Below, piece after piece: positions 54,817 through 63,287 of a stretch of 64,000 nucleotides of DNA. This DNA is from JADKBO01 sp965230345 (lineage in GTDB: Bacteria; Bacteroidota; Bacteroidia; Chitinophagales; Saprospiraceae): NCBI GenBank assembly GCA_965230345.1, contig CBDDKR010000001.1, forward strand, positions 930,001 to 994,000, read 5' to 3'. The notes under the pieces were generated by a model. That model was given only the letters and a program-made list of their open reading frames with translations, searched no databases and was not told the origin of the DNA. Numbering within the stretch: position 1 is the first letter of the stretch; the number at the start of each line of letters is the position of its first letter. Position numbers and translations under genes: made by a program.

Positions 54817-56421
54817 ATGACAAAACATATCTTCGTTACGGGCGGAGTAACATCATCTTTGGGCAAGGGAATCATATCTGCATCTTTAGCCAAATTATTG
54901 CAAGCAAGAGGGTTTAATATCACGATTCAAAAATTTGATCCGTATATTAACGTAGATCCAGGAACATTGAATCCATATGAACATGGGGAGTGTTATGTGA
55001 CGGATGATGGTGCTGAAACGGACCTAGATCTCGGTCACTACGAACGATTCTTAAATGCTCCAACCTCCAAGGCCAATAATGTTACTACAGGATTGATCTA
55101 TCAAACGGTTATTCAGAAAGAAAGACGTGGCGAATTTTTGGGCAAGACTGTTCAGATTATTCCTCATATTACGGATGAGATTAAAAGAAGAATGCAGCTC
55201 TTCGATGAGGAGGGAAAATATGATATTGTAATAACTGAGATTGGTGGAACAGTTGGAGATATTGAATCATTACCATATTTGGAATCCATAAGACAGATTA
55301 GGAGGGAGCTTGGAAACCATAACTCATTAGTTATTCATTTGACCTTAATCCCTTTTTTGGATGCGGCGAAAGAGTTGAAAACCAAACCTACACAGCACTC
55401 GGTAAAAGAGTTGCTACAAACAGGAATTCAACCCGATATATTGGCATGTAGAACTGAACATAGACTTCCAAAAGAAATCAAAGAAAAATTATCTCAATTT
55501 TGTAATGTAGAACCATCTGCTGTAATTGAGGCTATAGATGCCGATACCATATATGATGTTCCTTTATTAATGCTAAAGGAAAAATTGGACAAAATTGTAA
55601 TAAGAAAATTGAAATTACGTAAGAGCCCTGATCCAGATTTGCATTTATGGAAAGACTTTTTAGGTAAGCTTAAAAATCCTACGCATGAGATTACGGTAGG
55701 TCTAGTGGGTAAGTATAACGAATTACCTGATGCTTATAAATCAATTTATGAGGCGTTTGTTCATGCTGGCGCAGTAAATGAGTGTAAGGTCAATATTCTT
55801 CCGATTCATAGTGAGAAATTAATCGATGAAGATGGATTGAAAATTTTAAAATCTGTCGATGGAGTTTTGGTAGCACCTGGATTTGGAGAACGTGGGATAG
55901 AAGGGAAGATCAATGCAATTAAATATATAAGGGAGCAGCAGATTCCATTTTTTGGAATTTGTTTGGGTATGCAATGTGCAGTAGTAGAATTTGCTCGTAA
56001 TGTGCTTAACTTAGAGGCGGCATCAATAGAAGTTGATAAAAAAACAAATCACCCTGTCATACACTTAATGAATGATCAAAAAAACATCACAGATAAAGGT
56101 GGAACGATGAGATTAGGTGCTTATGATTGTAAAATAAACAAAGGCACTTTGGCTTATAAGGTCTATGGGAAATCAAATATTACAGAAAGACATAGACATC
56201 GTTATGAGTTTAATAATGAATACCTTGAAAAGTTCGAATCCAATGGTATGATTTGTAGTGGAAGAAATCCAGAATCAGGACTAGTAGAGATTATTGAACT
56301 GGCAAATCATCCTTTCTTTTTTGGTGTTCAATTTCATCCAGAACTAAAAAGTACAGTGATTCAACCGCATCCTATATTTGTTGCATTTGTGAAAGCTTCT
56401 TTAAAGCAAAAATCTCTTTAA
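54817..56421 (+). CDS. pyrG: CTP synthase
   Basis: 534 residues from the ATG at 54817 (MTKHIFVTGGVTSSLGKG), which matches the conserved start of the family; ATG 54802 is an alternative that adds 5 residues. It makes CTP from UTP, ATP and glutamine. The synthetase domain shows SSLGKGIISASLAKLL, NPYEHGECYVTDDGAETDLDLGHYERF and ITEIGGTVGDIESLP. The glutaminase domain shows the nucleophile Cys in FFGICLGMQCAV and the final FGVQFHPE His-Glu. The SpoU methylase gene follows after 6 bases. Confidence 0.97.
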   Translation: MTKHIFVTGGVTSSLGKGIISASLAKLLQARGFNITIQKFDPYINVDPGTLNPYEHGECYVTDDGAETDLDLGHYERFLNAPTSKANNVTTGLIYQTVIQKERRGEFLGKTVQIIPHITDEIKRRMQLFDEEGKYDIVITEIGGTVGDIESLPYLESIRQIRRELGNHNSLVIHLTLIPFLDAAKELKTKPTQHSVKELLQTGIQPDILACRTEHRLPKEIKEKLSQFCNVEPSAVIEAIDADTIYDVPLLMLKEKLDKIVIRKLKLRKSPDPDLHLWKDFLGKLKNPTHEITVGLVGKYNELPDAYKSIYEAFVHAGAVNECKVNILPIHSEKLIDEDGLKILKSVDGVLVAPGFGERGIEGKINAIKYIREQQIPFFGICLGMQCAVVEFARNVLNLEAASIEVDKKTNHPVIHLMNDQKNITDKGGTMRLGAYDCKINKGTLAYKVYGKSNITERHRHRYEFNNEYLEKFESNGMICSGRNPESGLVEIIELANHPFFFGVQFHPELKSTVIQPHPIFVAFVKASLKQKSL

Positions 56422-56427
56422 ACTAAG

Positions 56428-56955
56428 ATGAAAAAACTTTCATTGTTGGAGTTAAATAGACCCTCTTTATCTGAATACAAAGAGGTCTCTAAGATTCCAT
56501 TAATCGTCATATTGGATAATATAAGATCGGCCAATAATGTAGGATCGTTTTTTCGCACATCTGATGCCTTTAAAATTGAGTCAATTTATCTATGTGGTAT
56601 TACTGCAAAACCACCACATAAGGAAATTACGAAAAGTGCGATTGGAGCGACAAAAAGCGTTGTATGGAAATATTTTGAGCATACAAAAGATGCAATAGAC
56701 GACGCTAGAGAAATGAATGGTGTAGTTTTAGGAATTGAACAAACTGATGAATCGGTACCATTATTATCTTATCAAATTGATAGAAATCAAAGGTATGCTT
56801 TAGTATTTGGTAACGAAGTCGAAGGGGTTTCCGAAAGTGCAATTGGACTATTAGATGATTGCATTGAGATTCCTCAGTTTGGGATAAAGCATAGCTTAAA
56901 TGTTTCCGTTTGTGGTGGTATTGTTCTGCATCATTTTGCCTCTGAAATGATGTAA
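56428..56955 (+). CDS. SpoU/TrmH family RNA methyltransferase
   Basis: 175 residues, a short SPOUT-fold methylase. Motif 1 is LDNIRSANNVGSFFRTSDAF, motif 2 YALVFGNEVEGVSE and motif 3 IEIPQFGIKHSLNVSVCGGIVLHHF. It probably 2'-O-methylates tRNA or rRNA; the exact target is not clear. It lies 6 bases after pyrG, so the two are co-transcribed. Confidence 0.93.
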   Translation: MKKLSLLELNRPSLSEYKEVSKIPLIVILDNIRSANNVGSFFRTSDAFKIESIYLCGITAKPPHKEITKSAIGATKSVVWKYFEHTKDAIDDAREMNGVVLGIEQTDESVPLLSYQIDRNQRYALVFGNEVEGVSESAIGLLDDCIEIPQFGIKHSLNVSVCGGIVLHHFASEMM

Positions 56956-57000
56956 TATGTCAAATAAATAATCTATTTGACATATTAGGATATTATCCTA
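56954..57000. promoter_or_regulatory. Two adjacent inverted repeats between SpoU gene and next promoter
   Basis: AATATGTCAAATA (56954-56966) and TATTTGACATATT (56974-56986) are exact 13-bp inverted repeats with a 7-base loop. The left arm overlaps the SpoU stop codon. It is followed by TAGGATA / TATCCTA (56986-57000), a second 7-bp inverted repeat with a one-base centre. They lie directly before the -7 element at 56999. There is no T run, so operator or transcript-end structures are both possible. Confidence 0.55.
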
Positions 57001-57006
57001 TATTTG
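56999..57006 (+). promoter_or_regulatory. -7 promoter element (TATATTTG)
   Basis: TATATTTG matches TAnnTTTG, 35 bases before the start of the outer-membrane lipoprotein gene, and overlaps the end of the inverted repeats at 56954-57000. Confidence 0.6.
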
Positions 57007-57040
57007 TGAATATTTTTTAACCAAAATACTATTAATTTTT

Positions 57041-57730
57041 ATGAGAAAGTTTTATTCTTTAATTGCTTTCGCAGCATTGATTTTATCCTTAAATAGTTGT
57101 GTATCATTGACGGGTTTTGAAGAAGGTCGGTCTTTAGGAGAGGGTAATTCAGAGTTTGGAGTTTCATTGAACTACACAAGTGTTCCTGATTTATTAGACG
57201 ATGACGATGACGACATTGACACTGATATTGACAATATTGGTTTTCCAAACATCGAAATGAACTATAAATACGGTATTACTGAAAAACTTGACATTGGAGG
57301 TAAAATATCAACTAATTTGAGTGCTACTGCTTACGGTAAATATCAAATTGTAGGTGATAGAACATCTCAATTCGCTTTAGCTCCAGGATTTGAAGTAGGA
57401 ACTTTTGCTGGTGTTGGTTATACTGTATCTGTTCCAGTTTACGCCTCAATTCATCCAACTGAAAGTGTTTCTATCAACATCAATCCTCGATTCATGTACC
57501 AATTTGCATCAACAGACTCTGCTGATGGGATATCTTATTATGGAGGGAATTTTGGTCTATTGTTTGGTAAAAGACATAAGTTTGGTTTAGACTTTGGCTA
57601 CTATGCATTAGGTGGAGTAGATGGTGATGCTACTTCGATGTTAACATTTGGTCTTGGTGGTAAATTCAGATTTGGTGATAACATGGGATCTTCAAGTTCT
57701 CAGCCAACTCAAAAGAGAAGAAGAAGATAA
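57041..57730 (+). CDS. Outer-membrane lipoprotein, beta-barrel type
   Basis: 229 residues. The signal ends SLNSCVSL (Cys20), so it is probably lipidated. The mature part has barrel-like strands (EFGVSLNYTSVP, IEMNYKYGITEKLDIGGKIS, PGFEVGTFAGVGYTVSVPVYA, INPRFMYQFAS, FGLLFGKRHKFGLDFGYYA) and a very basic tail QKRRRR. Between the first strands lies an acidic DDDDDDIDTDID run (about 52-63) that could bind calcium. The family is not recognised. It has its own -7 promoter and a strong terminator, so it is a single-gene unit. Confidence 0.75.
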   Translation: MRKFYSLIAFAALILSLNSCVSLTGFEEGRSLGEGNSEFGVSLNYTSVPDLLDDDDDDIDTDIDNIGFPNIEMNYKYGITEKLDIGGKISTNLSATAYGKYQIVGDRTSQFALAPGFEVGTFAGVGYTVSVPVYASIHPTESVSININPRFMYQFASTDSADGISYYGGNFGLLFGKRHKFGLDFGYYALGGVDGDATSMLTFGLGGKFRFGDNMGSSSSQPTQKRRRR

Positions 57731-57751
57731 TATACAATTTCTAAAATATTG

Positions 57752-57781
57752 AGGTCGTTTCATCTGGGACGACCTTTTTTT
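57752..57781 (+). terminator. Intrinsic terminator
   Basis: AGGTCGT (57752-57758) and ACGACCT (57769-57775) form a 7-bp stem, followed by seven T. It terminates the outer-membrane lipoprotein gene. Confidence 0.85.
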
Positions 57782-57787
57782 GTTTAT

Positions 57788-57814
57788 GAAGTGATTTAGT
57801 GTTTAAATCACTTC
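57788..57814. repeat. 27-bp end-only derivative of the MITE-like repeat
   Basis: GAAGTGATTTA and TAAATCACTTC are exact 11-base inverted repeats around a 5-base centre. They correspond to the two ends of the 163-165 bp family with the whole interior missing. It lies 34 bases before the nuclease gene, 6 bases after the terminator T run. The same family follows that gene at 58726. Confidence 0.75.
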
Positions 57815-57848
57815 TACTTTATGTAAATCATAGAATAGTAATAATAGA

Positions 57849-58724
57849 ATGAAACTAAGAAGGAATCATAAATCTGGAGGATTTGGTGCAGGATTGATAA
57901 AGGTAGTAATAGCATGCATCTTAGTTTTTGTTTTTATGTTTGGTTTACTAAAGAGTGTTGGTGATTCGTCAGAACAAACTTCTGATGATGTTCAATACGA
58001 ATTGACTAATAACGAAGGTAATTATCCAGCCATGTATGGAGAGGTAGTCAAGCATAAGAACTATACATTGTCCTATCGAGAAGAGCATGAACAGTCCGAA
58101 TGGGTTAAATATATTTTGACTAAAGAAAACCTGAAGAAACCCAATGTAAAAAGAAGTAGGCGATTTGAAGAAGATCCTTTGATTTCGACAAAATCGGCTC
58201 ATTATTATGATTATCGTGGATCAGGTTATACCAGAGGACATTTAGCACCAGCAGGAGACATGGCACAAGACAGAATTGCCATGGATGAGAGTTTCTATAT
58301 GAGTAATATCTCTCCACAATTGAGGTCGTTTAATAATGGAATTTGGAAAGAACTTGAGGAACAGGTAAGGGATTGGGTATTTCAGAACGGAGATCTTCAA
58401 ATCATGACTGGTCCGGTGTTGAATACTGAATTGGACCAGAGAATTGGACGTTCAGAAGTAAGTGTGCCAAAATTTTTCTATAAGGCTATAGTCTCACTAA
58501 ACCCAAGAAAAAAGAAAGCTGTGGGATTTATTATCCCACATAGAAAGTGTACTGAAAGATTACAAGAATTTGCTGTTAGTATAGATAGTTTAGAATCAAT
58601 TTTACAATTAGATTTATTTCATGATAACAATAATGAAAATCTAGAAAGGAGTTTTGATTTAAAGGATTGGAAATTTTCGAAAGATAGATATGAATTAAGA
58701 ATCAATCGATGGAATGATGAATAA
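57849..58724 (+). CDS. DNA/RNA non-specific endonuclease (NucA/EndoG family)
   Basis: 291 residues with a basic N-terminus and one transmembrane or uncleaved signal segment (about 16-37). The catalytic His131 lies in GYTRGHLAPAGDM; the usual motif is DRGH, here Thr128 replaces Asp. The magnesium ligand region YMSNISPQLRSFNNGIWKELE with its Asn is intact, as is IMTGPVL. It cleaves DNA and RNA outside the cytoplasm. The gene is bracketed by members of one repeat family (57788-57814 and 58726-58890), and its TAA stop ends one base before the latter. Confidence 0.87.
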   Translation: MKLRRNHKSGGFGAGLIKVVIACILVFVFMFGLLKSVGDSSEQTSDDVQYELTNNEGNYPAMYGEVVKHKNYTLSYREEHEQSEWVKYILTKENLKKPNVKRSRRFEEDPLISTKSAHYYDYRGSGYTRGHLAPAGDMAQDRIAMDESFYMSNISPQLRSFNNGIWKELEEQVRDWVFQNGDLQIMTGPVLNTELDQRIGRSEVSVPKFFYKAIVSLNPRKKKAVGFIIPHRKCTERLQEFAVSIDSLESILQLDLFHDNNNENLERSFDLKDWKFSKDRYELRINRWNDE

Positions 58725-58725
58725 T

Positions 58726-58890
58726 GAAGTGATTTAAAAAACTAAATCCTAATGCTAGAATCAACTCATTGATATCCTAGCTCTGCCCAAAAATTAATTT
58801 CCATAGCTTTAGCTATGGAAAAGAATTTTCGGATTGATCAGACTTCCAATCAGTTAATTCCGCTATTGAACACAATTTTTAAATCACTTC
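58726..58890 (+). repeat. MITE-like dispersed repeat, copy C
   Basis: A 165-bp element with GAAGTGATTTAAAA and TTTTAAATCACTTC ends. It is flanked by AAT on both sides (58723-58725 and 58891-58893). A perfect 7-bp hairpin CCATAGC/GCTATGG with loop TTTA spans 58801-58818. It begins one base after the nuclease stop codon. It is about 90% identical by eye to copy B. The remaining 58891-59010 holds an 8-bp palindrome ACCTAGGT and AT-rich sequence. Confidence 0.88.
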
Positions 58891-59010
58891 AATCAATAAA
58901 CTTTGTCTATATGTTACCTAGGTTACATTTGGAGTGGATTAAAACAACAAAATTTAATAGTGATTGTTAGTATTTTTTGATTTGTATTCTCCAAACAAAA
59001 TTGATTTTAA

Positions 59011-59018
59011 TACATTTG
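59011..59018 (+). promoter_or_regulatory. -7 promoter element (TACATTTG)
   Basis: TACATTTG followed by CT matches TAnnTTTG and lies 30 bases before the trxB start, giving a short leader. Confidence 0.6.
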
Positions 59019-59040
59019 CTAAACAAAGAAAAAGTGAAAA

Positions 59041-59985
59041 ATGGAAGGTAATATAGAAACGTTTAAGTGCTTAATTATTGGATCTGGACCCGCAGGTTAT
59101 ACTGCTGCAATTTATGCTTCAAGAGCAAATTTAGAGCCTGTATTGTTTACAGGAAAAGAACCTGGTGGGCAATTAACTATTACGAATGATGTAGAGAATT
59201 ATCCAGGATATCCTGATGGTATTATGGGGCCGGAGATGATGGAAGACTTTAAAAAACAAGCAGAACGCTTTGGAACTGATGTTAGATATGAAATGATATC
59301 GAAAGTCGATTTTACTGGACCAATACATAAAGTTTGGACAGAATCGGGGCAAGAAGTTCATGCGCATTCAATTATTATAGCTACCGGAGCAAGTGCGAAG
59401 TGGTTAGGATTGGAATCCGAACAAAGATTGATGAATAATGGTGTGTCTGCATGTGCGGTATGTGATGGATTCTTCTTTAGAGGGCAAGATGTTGCCATCG
59501 TAGGAGCTGGTGATACTGCGGCAGAGGAGGCAACGTATTTATCCAAATTATGTAAGAATGTACATATGCTAGTAAGACGTGATGAAATGCGTGCTAGTAA
59601 AATTATGCAGGAAAGAGTTGTAAAGGCAGAGAACATTCAAATTCATTGGAATACCGAGACTCGTGAAGTTCTAGGCGGAGATGCGGTAGAAGGTATTAAA
59701 GTCTACAATAATAAAACCGATGAAGAATCAACTATTGATGTAACAGGATTTTTCGTGGCTATTGGACATAAACCAAACACAGATATATTTAAAGGTTGGA
59801 TTGATCTAGATGATAATGGATACATAAAATCTGTACCTGGAAGATCATTTACAAATATTGAAGGAGTGTTTGTCAGTGGAGATGCTGCTGATCATATATA
59901 TAGACAAGCAGTTACTGCTGCAGGATCAGGATGTATGGCAGCATTGGATGCAGAGCGATATCTTACAGATAAAGGAATTATATAA
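59041..59985 (+). CDS. trxB: Thioredoxin-disulfide reductase
   Basis: 314 residues. FAD-binding GSGPAGYTAAIYASRA at the N-terminus and NADPH-binding IVGAGDTAAEEATYLSKL in the middle surround the redox-active CAVCDG. The C-terminal GVFVSGDAADHIYRQAVTAAGSGCMAA contacts FAD. It transfers electrons from NADPH to thioredoxin. The aldolase gene follows after 28 bases. Confidence 0.97.
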   Translation: MEGNIETFKCLIIGSGPAGYTAAIYASRANLEPVLFTGKEPGGQLTITNDVENYPGYPDGIMGPEMMEDFKKQAERFGTDVRYEMISKVDFTGPIHKVWTESGQEVHAHSIIIATGASAKWLGLESEQRLMNNGVSACAVCDGFFFRGQDVAIVGAGDTAAEEATYLSKLCKNVHMLVRRDEMRASKIMQERVVKAENIQIHWNTETREVLGGDAVEGIKVYNNKTDEESTIDVTGFFVAIGHKPNTDIFKGWIDLDDNGYIKSVPGRSFTNIEGVFVSGDAADHIYRQAVTAAGSGCMAALDAERYLTDKGII

Positions 59986-60013
59986 AGAATACAAAATTTA
60001 AACAAGCATTTAA

Positions 60014-61084
60014 ATGTCTACCAAATTTAGAACAGGTGTACTTTTTGGCGATGAAGTAACCGAAGTATTGAATCATGCCAATGAAAATAATTATGCTATC
60101 CCTGCTGTAAATGTAGTGGGAAGCAATAGTATTAACTCTTGTCTTGAAACTGCCAAGGCATTAAATTCTCCAATTATCATCCAATTTAGTAATGGTGGAG
60201 CTTCGTTTTATGGAGGGAAATCATTGGATAATAGCAGCCAACAGGGAGCAGTAGCTGGAGCAGTAGCCGGAGCAATGACTATTCATGAATTGGCTAAAGT
60301 GTATGGAGTAACTGTTATTCTTCATACGGATCATTGTGCTAAAAAATTGTTGCCCTGGGTAGATGGAATGATGGATGCAAACGAAAGACATTATGAAAAG
60401 TTTGGGCATCCTTTGTATTCTTCACATATGTTGGACTTGTCTGAGGAACCTATAGAGGAGAACATCTCTATAAGTAAAGATTATTTGAAAAGAATGCATG
60501 ATCTGGGAATCACGTTAGAAATAGAGCTTGGTGTAACTGGAGGTGAAGAAGATGGTGTCGATAATACGGATATTGATAACTCTAAATTATATACACAACC
60601 AGAAGAGGTGAATTATGCCTATGAGCAACTAATGGAGATTTCAGATCGATTTACCGTAGCAGCTGCTTTTGGAAATGTACATGGAGTATATAAACCAGGT
60701 AATGTTACGCTGACTCCAAAGATTCTAAAAAACTCACAAGAATTTATTCAGCAAAAACACAATACGAAATACAATCCTGTGAATTTTGTTTTTCATGGTG
60801 GATCTGGGTCATCTCGTGAAGAGATTAGAGAGGCCATAGAGTATGGAGCAGTTAAAATGAATATCGATACAGATATGCAGTGGGCATTTTGGTCAGGAGT
60901 AATGGGATATTACAAAGATAAATCTGATTACTTACAAGCTCAGATTGGTAATCCAGATGGAGACGATGTTCCCAATAAAAAATTCTATGATCCAAGAAAA
61001 TGGTTAAGAGTTGCTGAACAGTCATTCGTGGATCGACTAAAGATAGCTTTTGAGGATTTAAATTGTGTTGGACGCAATAAATAA
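60014..61084 (+). CDS. fbaA: Class II fructose-bisphosphate aldolase
   Basis: 356 residues, close to the 359 of the E. coli class IIA enzyme. Zinc and catalytic residues lie in VILHTDHCAKKLLPWVDG, ELGVTGGEEDGVDNT, AAFGNVHGVYKPG and VFHGGSGSSREEI, followed by VKMNIDTDMQWAFW. It cleaves fructose-1,6-bisphosphate in glycolysis. It probably shares the trxB promoter. A terminator at 61109-61147 ends the unit. Confidence 0.96.
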   Translation: MSTKFRTGVLFGDEVTEVLNHANENNYAIPAVNVVGSNSINSCLETAKALNSPIIIQFSNGGASFYGGKSLDNSSQQGAVAGAVAGAMTIHELAKVYGVTVILHTDHCAKKLLPWVDGMMDANERHYEKFGHPLYSSHMLDLSEEPIEENISISKDYLKRMHDLGITLEIELGVTGGEEDGVDNTDIDNSKLYTQPEEVNYAYEQLMEISDRFTVAAAFGNVHGVYKPGNVTLTPKILKNSQEFIQQKHNTKYNPVNFVFHGGSGSSREEIREAIEYGAVKMNIDTDMQWAFWSGVMGYYKDKSDYLQAQIGNPDGDDVPNKKFYDPRKWLRVAEQSFVDRLKIAFEDLNCVGRNK

Positions 61085-61108
61085 TTACTCAAATAGAACG
61101 AATACATT

Positions 61109-61147
61109 AAAGGCTCATTGGTTAATCTGATGAGTCTTTATTTTTTC
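61109..61147. terminator. Convergent terminator (aldolase and helicase genes)
   Basis: AAAGGCTCAT and ATGAGTCTTT form a 10-bp stem with one G-T pair. The run ATTTTTTC follows on the plus strand and A-rich sequence precedes it. It overlaps the last codons of the minus-strand helicase gene. Confidence 0.7.
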
Positions 61148-63272
61148 GTATATAGTTTCTAACAAGTCTCAACTCTTCAAAGGAGAATTTCTCTTGAAAA
61201 TGTGCTTTTAATTCAGTCAAAGAATCTATTTCGTTTAATGTAATATAATCAGAGATAGTAGCAATTGCATCTTGGGATAAGATATCAGAAAGATCGACTT
61301 TATCCTGAAGCATCAATTTGCCTAAATGAGCATAAACTGTGCCCAAAGTTAAATCTCGTTTAGAAGCAATTTCCTCGACATCATACCCGCTAATAAATAA
61401 TTGGTAGGTTAAGTCAATAGTTGAAGTTTTTGACAATATTTTATCAGATCCTTGATCGAATAGCTTAACACGAATGTGTTTTTTTACTCTATCAAAGACT
61501 AAATTACCGTTAAATTGAATAGAGTATAATGCCTCAAGTTTAGACCAATAATCATCAAGAACATCATGTACTATGCCAATGTATTTCTTTGTATTTTTCT
61601 TGATCATAAACTCTTTGCGGTGCGCTTCCACTAATTCAATGATATCATCATGGATCAGATTCGAAAAGTATGCAATCGCTTTTGTTAAGCGCTGAAGCAT
61701 ATGATCATTATGGTGACTTTGTTGTTGAATCGTATTGATTTGAGTAATAAAAAGGTGACCAATTTTTATCAACTCAGTAGTCTTAGAACTTAATTTATTC
61801 ACTAAATTGAAAGCCTTAGATTTGTCTTTGAACGTAACAATTCCAAGAGATTCTTTCCATTCTTCCAAGCTGATTTCCAATGAGCTAAAATTGAAAATCT
61901 GAACTATCTTTTTGATCTCAAGACGAGCTTTTGCATGCTCAAGGATTTCGTGAATATTTGCTGGAAGTGAGGTTGATTTTTGATATTCTAAGACTCTTTG
62001 GTCCACGATAACATTTTCTTTACTAATGGGTGCTAAAAGTGAAATACCCTCAAGAGATCTTGCTCTACTGAAGGCGACATATAATTGGCCTGGGGCAAAT
62101 GTTTTATCCAATTCAAGTTGAACCTTATCAAAAGTAAGACCTTGGCTTTTATGCACAGTAATAGCCCAGGCCAATTTTAACGGAAATTGTTTAAATGTTC
62201 CAAGTTTGTTTTCCTTAATAGTATTCGAAGATTTTTCCAACTCATAGTTAATATTAGACCATTCTTCTCTTTCAACTATGGTTGGAATACTATCTTCGGG
62301 ACATTTAACAATTACTTTGTCATCAATAATGCCCGTTACTGTTCCGATTTTACCGTTATAGTATTTTTTTTCCGTGTTATTCTTAACAAACATTACTTGT
62401 GCACCTACCTTAATTTGCAGATGTTGGGCAACAGGGTAATAGTTTTCTGGATACAATCCCTCTATTTGGGCATCAAGAGATGCCATGGATTCCGAAATCT
62501 CATTTAGTCTATTTTTATTAATCAGATCTACCGAATTGTTGTGTGTCGATAGTATAATATAATCTTGACCAATGTCTTGAGTTACTCTCTTATTTAAAGT
62601 AGTAATGTCCTTTTCGGAAACCTTTCCTGACCGTATATTATTTAGTATTTCAACAAAAGTATTATCTTTTTGTCTATAAACTTTGGTAAGCTCTAGTCTT
62701 ATGCTTTCAGAATTTCTCCACGCATTGGCACTAAAGAAGAATGGAGTAGGGTAGTAAGGCTTTAGAAAATGCCAGTCATTGTTTCTGACCACCGGCGAGA
62801 GTTGATACAAATCACCCATAACCAGTAATTGAACACCACCAAAAGGCAGATTGCTTCTTCTGTATTTTTTCAGTACCTGATCAATGGCATCCAATGTGTC
62901 GGCTCTAACCATGCTTATTTCATCAATGATGAGCAACTCAAGGTTGGAAAACAACTGACGTTTAGAAGTCTTTACCCTTTGTTGAGCGATTAATTCTTGA
63001 TAGGAAAGAAAAGAATTATTCCTCCCGATAGATACTGGTAAAAATGAAGCATTTGGAAGATGAAAAAAAGAGTGAATAGTAACACCTCCTGCATTTATGG
63101 AGGCAATTCCTGTTGGTGCTACAACTACGAAGTTTTTTTTACATGTCTTGACAATTTCCTTGAGTAGGGTAGTTTTGCCTGTTCCGGCCTTCCCTGTAAG
63201 AAAAACATTATGGCCTGTGTTTAAAACAAAATCTAAGGCAAGATCTCGAATATTAATATCGTTTGGTTCCAA
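61122..63272 (-). CDS. PIF1-like ATP-dependent helicase with C-terminal HTH
   Basis: 716 residues. Walker A is GKAGTGKT at 27-34 and Walker B LLIIDEISMVRADTLDAIDQVL. Later superfamily-1 motifs are GVQLLVMGDLYQLSPV, KLAWAITVHKSQGLTFDKVQLEL and QLYVAFSRARSLEGI. The C-terminal 150 residues end with a helix-turn-helix of the HTH_40 type (STIDLTYQLFISGYDVEEIASKRDLTLGTVYAHL). It unwinds DNA, and this domain order is common in Bacteroidota. The S4 gene precedes it by 15 bases and the PPK2 gene lies beyond that, on the same strand. Confidence 0.92.
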   Translation of the reverse strand: MEPNDINIRDLALDFVLNTGHNVFLTGKAGTGKTTLLKEIVKTCKKNFVVVAPTGIASINAGGVTIHSFFHLPNASFLPVSIGRNNSFLSYQELIAQQRVKTSKRQLFSNLELLIIDEISMVRADTLDAIDQVLKKYRRSNLPFGGVQLLVMGDLYQLSPVVRNNDWHFLKPYYPTPFFFSANAWRNSESIRLELTKVYRQKDNTFVEILNNIRSGKVSEKDITTLNKRVTQDIGQDYIILSTHNNSVDLINKNRLNEISESMASLDAQIEGLYPENYYPVAQHLQIKVGAQVMFVKNNTEKKYYNGKIGTVTGIIDDKVIVKCPEDSIPTIVEREEWSNINYELEKSSNTIKENKLGTFKQFPLKLAWAITVHKSQGLTFDKVQLELDKTFAPGQLYVAFSRARSLEGISLLAPISKENVIVDQRVLEYQKSTSLPANIHEILEHAKARLEIKKIVQIFNFSSLEISLEEWKESLGIVTFKDKSKAFNLVNKLSSKTTELIKIGHLFITQINTIQQQSHHNDHMLQRLTKAIAYFSNLIHDDIIELVEAHRKEFMIKKNTKKYIGIVHDVLDDYWSKLEALYSIQFNGNLVFDRVKKHIRVKLFDQGSDKILSKTSTIDLTYQLFISGYDVEEIASKRDLTLGTVYAHLGKLMLQDKVDLSDILSQDAIATISDYITLNEIDSLTELKAHFQEKFSFEELRLVRNYIRKNKDSSD

Positions 63273-63287
63273 TTCTTTTGTACTTAT

